Below, piece after piece: positions 17,701 through 24,753 of a stretch of 44,623 bases of DNA; the stretch's first letter is position 1, and every line of letters begins with the position of its first letter. The notes under the pieces were generated by a model. The model searched no databases and was not told where the DNA came from. It was given only the letters and a program-made list of their open reading frames with translations. Source of the DNA: Rhodopila globiformis (GTDB lineage: Bacteria > Pseudomonadota > Alphaproteobacteria > Acetobacterales > Acetobacteraceae); the NCBI RefSeq assembly GCF_002937115.1, contig NZ_NHRY01000217.1, positions 1 through 44,623 of the forward strand, written 5' to 3'. The position numbers and the translations under genes were made by a program.

Positions 17701-18278
17701 GACCGCTTCGCCTGGTGTGCATGGGCACGACCACGCACGAGCGGGACTTCGCCATGATCCTGCCGGCGCTGGCCCGGCTGGCCGAGGAGTTCGGCCATGC
17801 GGTGGCCATCGACGTCATCGGCATGACCGGCGCCTCGCTGCCACCCGGGATCAACCGGGTCGGCGTGCCGTCGCACGCCACGCTGTCCTATCCGGGCTTC
17901 GTCAACTGGCTGACCACCGTGCGGCCGGGCTGGCACGTAGGCCTGGCGCCGTTGCTGGACAACGGGTTCAACCGGGCGAAGTCGGCCATCAAGGCGCTGG
18001 ACTATGCCGCGCTGGGGCTGGGTGTGCTGGCCTCCGACATGCCGGTGTTCCGGGGGTCGATCGCCGACGGCCCGGCGGGGCGGCTGGTTGCCAACGATCA
18101 TCGCGCCTGGTACGCGGCGCTGAGCTGGATGGTCCGCGATCCCGCGGCGCGGGCCTCGCTGGCGTCGGGCGCGCGGCAGGCGTTCCTGGCGCAGGGCAGC
18201 CTGGCGATGCAGGCCAGGGAGCGGCAGGCAGCCTGGACCGCGCTGCTGCGCCGGCAGCGGATCGAGACCGCCGCCTGA
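14754..18278 (+). CDS. Multi-domain glycosyltransferase with N-terminal tandem repeats (GT2 plus two GT4-like modules)
   Basis: 1174 residues. At 17-123 there are three imperfect repeats of about 37 residues (FFDPLWYATRYPDV / FFDSAWYQEHYPDV / RFDAVFYAAEHPEA, each followed by PLLHY-like and G-rich segments). At 151 to about 400 is a GT2 domain (VVIPVHRG, VVDDRSPEP, LLNSDTEVPPG, then GCGEENDFCQRA). At about 425-765 is a GT4-like module (HGLGGGVQRHVDGI, CPSHDALARL, WPETFSYTLSRAIASGLP). A proline/alanine linker with a threefold LPLA repeat spans 764-776. At about 815-1165 is a second GT4-like module (LLYDLDDDLLHIA, VPNGLDERIW, NRAKSAIKALDYAALGLGV). Such proteins build O-antigen or capsule chains; donors and products cannot be read. 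Coupled to the GT2 gene upstream. Confidence 0.82.
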   Translation: MTQEQQEAALMRSMIGFFDPLWYATRYPDVGSADIDPLLHFVRFGLAERRDPNRFFDSAWYQEHYPDVQASGMHPLLHYLTSGAAELRDPHPRFDAVFYAAEHPEAAPNPLLYHIRIGHAQGYPTEKRLVIQDYLPSQLPPPAAPPDVVADVVIPVHRGLAETRRCLKSVLASKEFPCAEVIVVDDRSPEPALAAFLDQLAADGRIRLLRNRRNLGFVQSVNAGMAAAGEHDVVLLNSDTEVPPGWLGRLAAQAHAQPRIASVSPLSNNATICGYPNDTGGPIAFGRTVAEIDSHCRAVNAGRSVPAPTTVGSCMYIRRAALDDVGAFDAGCFGLGCGEENDFCQRAIARGWQHRIACDTFVYHKGAVSFGARAQARAERAMALLLERYPGYAADVARHVRLDAIGPFRFALTASLLTSSGLPVLLMITHGLGGGVQRHVDGIIARLDGRAHVLLLESSTRGARLSVPALPGHPSLALPADRLEDLVTVLRACGVQRVHVHNLLGMDVDVQRLVHRLNVPFDLTVHDYYALCPQVNLLPLPTQLYCNEPGMDGCNACIAARPSHGARDILTWRAERAWQFREAERVFCPSHDALARLERYGLADQAVVVPHEAVDAAPVRAAAPRDGRLRIAVLGVLADHKGARTVAAVAEQADPATTEIHLIGETEENFPKPALKHLTVTGHYQEAALPGLIESIAPHVIWFPASWPETFSYTLSRAIASGLPIAATRLGAFPERLEGRPYTWLADHRTSPDGWIGLFEEIRAALPLALPLALPLAPATVPPAPREAPADFYATGYLRPADPARPVYPMRIATAARRPVIAVVPERYETGQPTPCAFIRLLQPLSHPAIGGDFTVVLADAKTVPDYAADIIVTQRYALPDTGAADALAAHARRIGATLLYDLDDDLLHIARSHPEAEALRSKVPVVRRLLGQADAVWVSTPALAATVRSMARPMARDVTAVPNGLDERIWAAAAPVPPPLSGPLRLVCMGTTTHERDFAMILPALARLAEEFGHAVAIDVIGMTGASLPPGINRVGVPSHATLSYPGFVNWLTTVRPGWHVGLAPLLDNGFNRAKSAIKALDYAALGLGVLASDMPVFRGSIADGPAGRLVANDHRAWYAALSWMVRDPAARASLASGARQAFLAQGSLAMQARERQAAWTALLRRQRIETAA
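17045..17080 (+). repeat. 12-bp direct repeat, three perfect copies, inside a coding linker
   Basis: ggcgcttcccct occurs three times without mismatch, followed by a partial fourth (ggcgc). Each unit adds four codons (LPLA), so copy changes keep the frame. It lies between the two GT4-like modules and could vary linker length by slippage. Confidence 0.9.
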
Positions 18279-18313
18279 CTTGCGGGGGCGTGTCCGTAGC
18301 CTACCTATGACTT

Positions 18314-19138
18314 ATGAATTGGCTGACCCTACTGCCCGACCGGGGCGTCATTATCCTTGAGGGCGACGATCGCGTCGCTTTCCTGCAGGGCCTGGTATCC
18401 AACGACGTCGAGACCGCCGCGCCCGGCCGGGCCGTCTGGGCCGCGCTGCTGACGCCGCAGGGCAAGTGGCTGGCGGACTTCTTCATCTTCGCCGACGCCG
18501 ATCGGCTGCTGCTGGAGTGCGAGCGGGGGCAGATGCCGATGCTGCTGCAACGACTGGGCCGCTTCCGGCTGCGCATGAAGGTGACGCTGCGGGAAGAGCC
18601 GGCGCTGCACGTCCATGTCGCCTGGCCCCGGCAGCCCGCGGTGCCCGGCATCATCGCGCCCGATCCACGCCTGCCCGATTTCGCCTGGCGCATCCTGGCG
18701 GCCGAACCGCTGGACGCCAATGCGACTCCGGAAGGCTGGGACCGCCACCGGCTGGACGCCGGCCTGCCGGACGGCTCGAAGGACCTGGAAGCTGAGCACA
18801 GTGTGCTGCTGGAGGCGGGGTTCGACGAGCTTGGCGGCGTCTCGTGGTCGAAGGGCTGCTACATGGGCCAGGAGCTGACCGCGCGGACCCGCTACCGCGG
18901 CCTGGTCAAGCGGCGGCTGGTGCCGGTGCTGGTCGACGGCCCCCTGCCCGCCCCCGGCAGCGCGATCTTCCAAGAGACGAGGGAGGTTGGGGTGATGCGC
19001 TCGGGCCGGGATCATGCCGGGATGGCGCTGCTGCGGCTGGATGCGCTGGCCAGGCCGCTGCGCTGCGGCGAGACGATCCTGACGCCGCGCGTTCCGCCCT
19101 GGATGCGCCTGCCCGAGCCGGCGGCGACAGGCGGGTAG
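18314..19138 (+). CDS. ygfZ: Folate-binding protein YgfZ
   Basis: 274 residues. The YgfZ/GcvT signature SKGCYMGQELTARTRYRG is at about 179-196, with the conserved Cys. The N-terminus has VAFLQGLVSNDV and ALLTPQGKWLADFFIF, also typical of the family. YgfZ is a tetrahydrofolate-dependent factor for repair or assembly of certain Fe-S clusters. It begins 35 bases after the giant glycosyltransferase on the same strand; a shared transcript is possible but functionally unexpected. An out-of-frame ATG lies seven bases upstream. Downstream on the opposite strand (19209-19340) is a short frame with weak likeness to Fe-S scaffold proteins, reported as a finding. Confidence 0.9.
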   Translation: MNWLTLLPDRGVIILEGDDRVAFLQGLVSNDVETAAPGRAVWAALLTPQGKWLADFFIFADADRLLLECERGQMPMLLQRLGRFRLRMKVTLREEPALHVHVAWPRQPAVPGIIAPDPRLPDFAWRILAAEPLDANATPEGWDRHRLDAGLPDGSKDLEAEHSVLLEAGFDELGGVSWSKGCYMGQELTARTRYRGLVKRRLVPVLVDGPLPAPGSAIFQETREVGVMRSGRDHAGMALLRLDALARPLRCGETILTPRVPPWMRLPEPAATGG

Positions 19139-19690
19139 GCCGCCGCGCCAGGGAATAACCGCCCGATCATCCTGCCACGGCAAGCCGCAGGCAGGCTGAG
19201 ACGCATCAAGCGTCTGCAGCCCGGCCATCTTCGACGGCATGGGCGACGTGGATGTTGCGACGGCTTTGGCCGATGGAACAGGCATTCACGGCGACCCGAA
19301 CGAGCAAGGTTTGCCGGCGCGATGTCAGGACGGTCACGCGGACGTCCAGGCTTCGATGCACAGGGTACAATGATCCAGGCAAAGCCAATGTGGCCGCGGG
19401 TTGTCCGCATCGCTTCTCTGCGTGCTCTGCGCCCCACTCTGCGCGCTCTGCGTTTAAAAAATGCGTGGTGCCACAAAGATCTGCGTTCCCAGTGAGTCGC
19501 CCAACCCCAAACGCCGGTGGCACCCCGGCCACCGCTTTTTAAAACGCAGAGCGCGCAGAGGGGGCGCAGAGCACGCAGAGAAGATTTCACTGCGACCTGC
19601 GGTCGCGGTGCGGCAATGGCGAGCGGCGTGCCGCCTGTGACAACCCCGGGCCTGGCGTTCAAGACAATGCAGGCCAGTTTAATCGTTGAA
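19139..19690. other. Non-coding region with one long hairpin repeat
   Basis: Lies between convergent genes. Contains the B2 repeat (19413-19613). The part at 19209-19340 has a minus-strand frame ending in VNACSIGQ...AHAVEDGR, possibly a decayed gene; otherwise nothing is recognisable. Confidence 0.55.
19413..19613. repeat. Long-armed hairpin repeat, ctctgcg type, copy 2 (B2)
   Basis: The left arm cttctctgcgtgctctgcgcccc...ctctgcgcgctctgcgttt is complementary to aaacgcagagcgcgcagag...ggggcgcagagcacgcagagaag. The central spacer again contains aaccccaaacgccggtggc, and the tail again reads tgcgacctgcggtcgcggtgcg, as in 12168-12367. The arms are nearly perfect, so a stem of more than 40 base pairs could form. 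Confidence 0.87.
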
Positions 19691-20770
19691 TCAGTCCGCA
19701 CGCACGCGGACGCGATGCCAGGCGGCGCTGAGGTAGCCTTTGCGGTTCCACACGTCATCCGGCCGCGCCGGCTGGGTCTGGCCGGCGGAATCCCAGGCGC
19801 GGACAACGAGCTCATGCTCCCCCGCCGCCAGGTCGAGCGTCGCCTGCCAGAACGTCCAGCTCCAGGGCGCCGCCGGATCGTGCTCCAGCTCCGCCTGCCG
19901 CCAGTTGCGGCCGCCATCGGCTGAGACATCCACGCGCGCGATGCCCCGGCCCGCGGCGACGGCGTAGCCTTTCAGCGCCACCGGCCCGGCCTGCACGCGC
20001 GCCTCGGCCGCGGGATCGCAGATCGCCGCGTTCAGCGGCATGTCGTTGATCGTCACGCCCCGGCTCCAGTCGATGCTGTCCGAGGTGATGTCCGGCGGCA
20101 GCAGCTTGTAGTCGTGCTGCTGGATGGGGCTGTCCGACGGCGCCTCCTGCACGCTGATCGCGGCGAGCCATTTCGCGCTGCGGGCGCCGGCATAGCCGGG
20201 CACCACCACCCGCAGCGGATGGCCATGCTCCGGCGCCAGGTCCGCGCCGTTCATGGCGAAGGCCAGCAGCACCTCCGGCGCCATCGCCTTGGCCATGGGG
20301 ATCGAGACGCCGAAGCGGAAACGCCCCTCGCCCGGCAATTCGACGTCGTCGCAGCAGGAGAACGCCACGTGCAGGGACGGATCATCGGGCGCGCCGGCGG
20401 CCCGCAGCACGTCCGCCAGGGCGACGCCGGTCCAGCGCGCGTTGCCGATGGCGCCGCCCGCCCAGGGGTCGCCGTCCACCGCGCGGACCTGGTTCAATTC
20501 GGCGCGGCGGTTGCCGGCGCATTGCATCACCGCCATCTCGCTGCGCCGGGGGAAGCGCGTGCGCAGGTCCTGCATCGACAGCTCGAGCGGCTGGGCGACG
20601 CGGCCCCCTACGCGCAGACGGTGGCTGGCCGCGTCCAGCGTGGGGATCTCGCCGTGGGTGCGGACGTAGAAGTCGGGCTGGCCGGTGACGAAGCTGGCCC
20701 GCAGGCGGTCCAGCGGCGGCTCCGCGTTCAAGGGGGCGGGGGAATGGACGATCAGGTCTGGTGCCGGCAA
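19691..20770 (-). CDS. Sulfite oxidase-family molybdopterin enzyme
   Basis: 359 residues. It has the molybdopterin-binding oxidoreductase domain (about 35-230) with the molybdenum-ligand Cys at C84 in MQCAGNRR, plus HPLRVVVPGYAGARSAKWL, the phosphate-binding block of sulfite oxidases. The C-terminal Mo-co dimerisation domain is about 240-359 (GYAVAAGRGIARVDVSADGG, then WSWTFW). The family oxidises sulfite to sulfate, often in the periplasm; here no Tat or Sec signal is visible, so a cytoplasmic location is suggested. The start is TTG 20768-20770 with an ideal ribosome site (ggagg, five bases). No cytochrome partner is adjacent. It diverges from prpB. Confidence 0.85.
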   Translation of the reverse strand: MPAPDLIVHSPAPLNAEPPLDRLRASFVTGQPDFYVRTHGEIPTLDAASHRLRVGGRVAQPLELSMQDLRTRFPRRSEMAVMQCAGNRRAELNQVRAVDGDPWAGGAIGNARWTGVALADVLRAAGAPDDPSLHVAFSCCDDVELPGEGRFRFGVSIPMAKAMAPEVLLAFAMNGADLAPEHGHPLRVVVPGYAGARSAKWLAAISVQEAPSDSPIQQHDYKLLPPDITSDSIDWSRGVTINDMPLNAAICDPAAEARVQAGPVALKGYAVAAGRGIARVDVSADGGRNWRQAELEHDPAAPWSWTFWQATLDLAAGEHELVVRAWDSAGQTQPARPDDVWNRKGYLSAAWHRVRVRAD

Positions 20771-20984
20771 GATGACCTCCCTGCACGGTGCGGCGTGGAC
20801 GACAGGTCAACGCCGCAGGGCGCGAATCGCTGCATCGCCGGCGGTCGATTGGTCGGCCGCGGCGCGACACAGGATCGTGCCTCGCCGGGCGGGGCGCGAA
20901 CCGCCCTTGACCGGGCAGGCATGCAGCGGCGCCCTGTTCTTCTCTGCCCTGATCCGCTATCGGAACCGCGAAAAGGAGTGCTTC

Positions 20985-21908
20985 ATGACCTACCTCGTCG
21001 CCGCCGATCTCCCCACCGCCCCGGCCGGGGAGCGCTTCCGGGCCCTGCTCGCCCGCCCGGGGATCGTGCAGTTGCCCGGGGCGCATAACGGCCAGGCCGG
21101 GTTGCAGGCGAAGGCGGCAGGGTTCGAGGGGCTGTACCTGTCCGGCGCCGCCATGACCGCGTCGATGGGCCTGCCGGACCTGGGCATGATCACGGTGGAC
21201 GAGGTGTGCTTCTTCGTCCGCCAGATCGCCCGCGCCACCGGGCTGCCGCTGCTGGTCGACGGCGACACCGGCTATGGCGAGGCGCTGAACGTCATGCACA
21301 TGATCCGCAGCTTCGAGGACGCCGGCGCCGCGGCGGTGCATATCGAGGACCAGCTGCTGCCGAAGAAGTGCGGCCACCTGAACGACAAGAAGCTGGCGGA
21401 CCCGCAGGACATGGCGGCGAAGATCGCGGCGGCGCGCAAGGCGCGGCGGCACCTTTATATCATCGCCCGCACCGACGCCGCGGCCAGCGAGGGCCTCGAC
21501 GGCGCAGTCGCCCGCGCGCAGCTGTTCATGCAGGCGGGCGCCGACGCCATCTTCCCTGAGGCGCTGACCACGGCGGAGATGTTCAAGGAAGTCGCCGCCC
21601 GCCTGCCCGGCGTGCCGCTGCTGGCCAACATGACGGAGTTCGGCCGTACCCCATTCTTCACCGCCGCCGAGTTCGAGGCGATGGGCTACAAGATGGTGAT
21701 CTGGCCGGTCAGCAGCCTGCGCGTCGCCAACAAGGCGCAGGCGAAGCTGTACGCCGCGATCAAACGCGACGGCGGCACGCAGAACATGGTCGACGAGATG
21801 CAGACCCGCGCCGAGCTGTATGCCACCATCGGCTACCATGACTACGAAGCGCTGGATGCCTCGATCGTCACGACCATTGTGCCGCAGGCGATGCCGCAGA
21901 CGCGGTAG
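20985..21908 (+). CDS. prpB: 2-Methylisocitrate lyase
   Basis: 307-residue isocitrate lyase/PEP mutase superfamily enzyme. The signature KKCGH (C129 catalytic) is at 127-131, with DGDTGYG (92-98) and VHIEDQ (118-123) supplying the metal ligands. Length and motif type fit PrpB, which splits 2-methylisocitrate to pyruvate and succinate in the methylcitrate cycle; oxaloacetate hydrolase-like relatives are possible. The start ATG 20985 has a good ribosome site (aaggag, eight bases). The other methylcitrate genes (prpC, prpD) are absent from the window. Same strand and only 27 bases before the AT-rich DUF262 gene. Confidence 0.83.
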   Translation: MTYLVAADLPTAPAGERFRALLARPGIVQLPGAHNGQAGLQAKAAGFEGLYLSGAAMTASMGLPDLGMITVDEVCFFVRQIARATGLPLLVDGDTGYGEALNVMHMIRSFEDAGAAAVHIEDQLLPKKCGHLNDKKLADPQDMAAKIAAARKARRHLYIIARTDAAASEGLDGAVARAQLFMQAGADAIFPEALTTAEMFKEVAARLPGVPLLANMTEFGRTPFFTAAEFEAMGYKMVIWPVSSLRVANKAQAKLYAAIKRDGGTQNMVDEMQTRAELYATIGYHDYEALDASIVTTIVPQAMPQTR

Positions 21909-21935
21909 CGGCAATGATTGGCTCCAGGATCTGTC

Positions 21936-23012
21936 ATGAGCATTGAAGCGGAAATCGAGCAAAAGATTGGGGAGGTCCGCACGGATGTGCTTGATCTCTC
22001 CATCGGTGAGATCGTGAACTTGCATGAAAACAAGGAGTTGGTAATCCAACCCGAGTATCAGCGGTTGTTTCGTTGGTCTGTCACGCAACGGTCCAGGCTG
22101 GTGGAATCGGTTGCGTTGGAGCTGCCCATTCCGCAGATTTTCCTGATCGAGAATCAGGACGGCGTTTTGGAACTAATCGACGGGCTTCAGCGTGTCAGCT
22201 CCCTGGTCCAATTCATCAATTCGCGTACGCTCGAGCTTGAGCCATTGGTGCTCGATGGCTGTGATCTCATTACAGCATTGAATGGACTGAGCTTTCAGGA
22301 CCTGCCGCTGAGCCTGAGGTTGAGGCTCAAGCGTTCAACCCTGAGATGCATCCTGATTCGAAAGCAGAGCAGATCCTTCTTGCGCTATGAAATGTTCAAG
22401 CGGCTGAACACGGGAGGTTCCATACTCTCGCCGCAAGAAATACGGAATTGCTCTGCGAGGATGTTGGGGGCGGAGGGAACCGAGTTTTATGGTTTCCTGC
22501 AAAGGCTTGCCAATGATGGGTCGTTCAGGACGTGCATAGAGCCTCTCTCTCAGTTAGATCTTGATCAAAAAGAAGACGAGGAGCTCGTTTTGCGATTCTT
22601 CGCGCTGAAGAATGCCGAATCTCTCTTCCGAGGCAGCGTTCGTGACTGGCTCGATCGATATGTGGAACAAATCTTGCTAAAGAACATTGGCTTCGATTAT
22701 GAACACGAGGAGCATGAGTTTCGTACGCTCTTCGTCTTCCTTGCCAATGCCATGGGACGTGGTGCCTTTGTTCGTTATCGCGATAACCAGCCAATCGGTG
22801 CGCTAAGTCCCGCCTATTTCGAAGCCGTCAGCATGGGGGCCTATCGTGCGTTACCCGGGATACTCACGAAAGACGTAAACGCGGTTCGACGCTCTGTCAT
22901 TGATTGCGTTCAGACTGAAGAATTCAAGGAAGTTATCGGCCCGGGCGCAAGCTCGAAGGAAAAATTGGCGAGGCGGATCAGCCTTATAAGGACGAGCCTT
23001 GAACGTGTATGA
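21936..23012 (+). CDS. DUF262 (ParB/GmrS-like) domain protein, first gene of a two-gene cassette
   Basis: 358 residues. DUF262 motifs in order: QPEYQRLFRW (38-47), IDGLQRVSSL (81-90; the family DGQQR box with Leu for the first Gln), and FKRLNTGGSILSPQEIRN (154-171). DUF262 belongs to the ParB/sulfiredoxin-like fold and is the nucleotide-hydrolysing half of GmrSD type IV restriction enzymes. The nuclease DUF1524 half is absent; a HEPN gene follows instead, overlapping by ATGA (23009-23012). The start ATG 21936 has agga six bases upstream. Base composition is much lower in G+C than its neighbours (the 60 bases from 22561 hold 27 G or C), a sign of transfer. Likely role: sensor/NTPase of a defence or toxin pair. 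Confidence 0.82.
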   Translation: MSIEAEIEQKIGEVRTDVLDLSIGEIVNLHENKELVIQPEYQRLFRWSVTQRSRLVESVALELPIPQIFLIENQDGVLELIDGLQRVSSLVQFINSRTLELEPLVLDGCDLITALNGLSFQDLPLSLRLRLKRSTLRCILIRKQSRSFLRYEMFKRLNTGGSILSPQEIRNCSARMLGAEGTEFYGFLQRLANDGSFRTCIEPLSQLDLDQKEDEELVLRFFALKNAESLFRGSVRDWLDRYVEQILLKNIGFDYEHEEHEFRTLFVFLANAMGRGAFVRYRDNQPIGALSPAYFEAVSMGAYRALPGILTKDVNAVRRSVIDCVQTEEFKEVIGPGASSKEKLARRISLIRTSLERV

Positions 23013-23644
23013 CTGACATCGGATCACTGTTGGAAAAAGATCTCCAATGGCGGGAGACCGAGCTTACGACCCTGAAATTACTTGCGCTTGAGGCTGGACA
23101 CGCAACGGCACGCCAGCGTGCCTTGCTCCGCTCGTGCTGGTTGTTGCTCTATGCGCATTATGAAGGGTTCTGCAAATACGCCTGGGATGTGTACCTCGAC
23201 TATATCGAAGGGCAGCATATCCCCGCCAGGGATTGTGTTGATGATTTGATCGCCCTATCTTACGAGCGTGTTTTGAAAGGGAAGCTCAACACCCCCACCC
23301 GCGAACTTCTTGCGCTTTTTCGGGATGAGCTTCCGGTTTATTTGAGCCAGCCGATCAGGTTTCCTGTGAGGCCAGATGCCAAATCAAACCTATGGCCGGA
23401 CGTATTTACAGGAAATGCAAAGAAGCTTGGGCTTTCATGCACATATATCGACTTCAGCGAAATTGAGGTCAAGGCTCTGGTCGGCCGTCGCAATGCGATC
23501 GCCCATGGCGAAGGCGTTTATGTAAACTCCGTACAAGATTATTCGCTGTACGAGGAGAAGATCCTCCTCGTGATGCACGACCTCGCCGTTCAAGTTTGCG
23601 ACTGCATAGAAGGCAAGAAATATCGAGCTCCGCCTGCGCCATGA
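23009..23644 (+). CDS. HEPN-like nuclease, MAE_28990/MAE_18760 family
   Basis: 211 residues, mostly helical. The HEPN RNase motif R-x4-H appears as GRRNAIAHGEG (R161, N162, H166), preceded by the conserved YAHYEGFCKYAWDVY at 48-62. These fit the MAE_28990/MAE_18760 family, predicted RNases often found beside DUF262 genes. In other HEPN toxins these residues cut RNA. AT-rich like the gene before it and coupled to it by ATGA. Its stop also overlaps the deacetylase ATG (23641-23644). The last residues (RAPPAP) come from GC-rich host-like DNA, as if the frame runs from the cassette into the leader of the next gene. Confidence 0.8.
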   Translation: MTDIGSLLEKDLQWRETELTTLKLLALEAGHATARQRALLRSCWLLLYAHYEGFCKYAWDVYLDYIEGQHIPARDCVDDLIALSYERVLKGKLNTPTRELLALFRDELPVYLSQPIRFPVRPDAKSNLWPDVFTGNAKKLGLSCTYIDFSEIEVKALVGRRNAIAHGEGVYVNSVQDYSLYEEKILLVMHDLAVQVCDCIEGKKYRAPPAP

Positions 23645-24753
23645 ACGTCGTGGCGTGTTCCCCCCTCTACGTCGGCAGCGAGATCTACCGGAACTCCAGC
23701 TACGGACCGAAGCATCCGCTGGCGGTGCCGCGCGTCTCTGTCTGCACCGACCTCTGCCGCGCCCTGGGCTGGCTGCCGGAGCCGGTCTATCGCGACGCGC
23801 CGATGGCGACCGAGGCGGAACTGGCCCGGTTCCACGACCTCGCCTACCTCGCCGCCCTGCGCCGGGCCGAGCAGGACCAGGTGGTCACCGACGCCGTCCG
23901 CGCCCGCTTCGGCATCGGCGCCGAGGGCAACCCCGTCTATCGCGAGGTCTGGCGCCGCCCGGCAATTTCCGCCGGCGGGGTGATGCTGGCGGCGCGTCTG
24001 GCGGCCGAGGGCGGCATCGTGCACTGCCCGGGTGGCGGCACGCATCACGGACGGGCCGATCGGGCGTCGGGATTCTGCTTCCTGAATGACCCGGTGCTGG
24101 GGCTGCTGACCTGGCTGGACCTGGGACTGGACAGCATCGTCTATCTCGACATCGACGCGCACCACGGCGACGGCGTGCAGGACGCGTTCCACGACGATCC
24201 GCGCGTGTTCACCATCAGCCTGCACGAGGCCGGCCGCTGGCCGTACACCGGCGCCGCGCACGACCGCGCCGGTGGGGCGGCCCGCAACTTCCCCCTGCCC
24301 CGCGGCTGCAACGACTCGGAATTCGCCGCGGTGATGCAACAGGCGGTGCTGCCGCTGATCGCCGCCCGCCGGCCGCAGGCGATCATGCTGCAGGCCGGCG
24401 CCGACGGGCTGGAGGAAGACCCGCTGGCGAAGCTGTCCCTGTCGAACAACGCGCATCGTGACGTGGTGCGGGCGGCCATGGTCCTCACGCCGCGTCTGGT
24501 CGTGCTGGGCGGCGGCGGCTACAACCCGTGGACCGTCGGGCGGTGCTGGGCGCTGATCTGGGGCACGCTGAACGGCCGGCCGGTACCGCACCGCCTGCCG
24601 CCGGCGGCCGAGGCCAGACTGCGCGCCCTGCGCTACGACCGCGCGGCCGGGCGCAACCCGCCCGAACACTGGATGACCACGTTGCTGGACCCGCCGCGCC
24701 CCGGACCGGTGCGGCCAGAAATCCGGCAGTTGATCGAGGAGAGCCTGACCTGA
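23641..24753 (+). CDS. Histone deacetylase-family protein (AcuC-like amidohydrolase)
   Basis: 370-residue arginase/deacetylase-fold enzyme. It has catalytic H135-H136 in GGGTHHGRADRASGFCFLND, zinc ligands D172 and H174 in DIDAHHGDG, D255 in QAGADGL, and Y294 in GGGGYNP. All catalytic residues are present, so it should be active. Bacterial members deacetylate proteins (AcuC on acetyl-CoA synthetase) or small acetylated amines; the substrate here is unknown. Start ATG 23641 overlaps the HEPN stop. The following DUF192 gene overlaps its stop (TGATG at 24751-24755). High G+C, like the host genes. Confidence 0.87.
   Translation: MNVVACSPLYVGSEIYRNSSYGPKHPLAVPRVSVCTDLCRALGWLPEPVYRDAPMATEAELARFHDLAYLAALRRAEQDQVVTDAVRARFGIGAEGNPVYREVWRRPAISAGGVMLAARLAAEGGIVHCPGGGTHHGRADRASGFCFLNDPVLGLLTWLDLGLDSIVYLDIDAHHGDGVQDAFHDDPRVFTISLHEAGRWPYTGAAHDRAGGAARNFPLPRGCNDSEFAAVMQQAVLPLIAARRPQAIMLQAGADGLEEDPLAKLSLSNNAHRDVVRAAMVLTPRLVVLGGGGYNPWTVGRCWALIWGTLNGRPVPHRLPPAAEARLRALRYDRAAGRNPPEHWMTTLLDPPRPGPVRPEIRQLIEESLT

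Noticed and set aside
16260..18101. Long minus-strand open frame (613 codons) opposite the giant glycosyltransferase
   Set aside because: It is the antisense shadow of a very GC-rich gene; the product is Arg/Gln/Gly-rich low complexity with no domain, and the plus strand codes a clear enzyme. The same applies to the long frames opposite the exporter (10004-11863), the CorC gene (845-2170) and 14487-16256.
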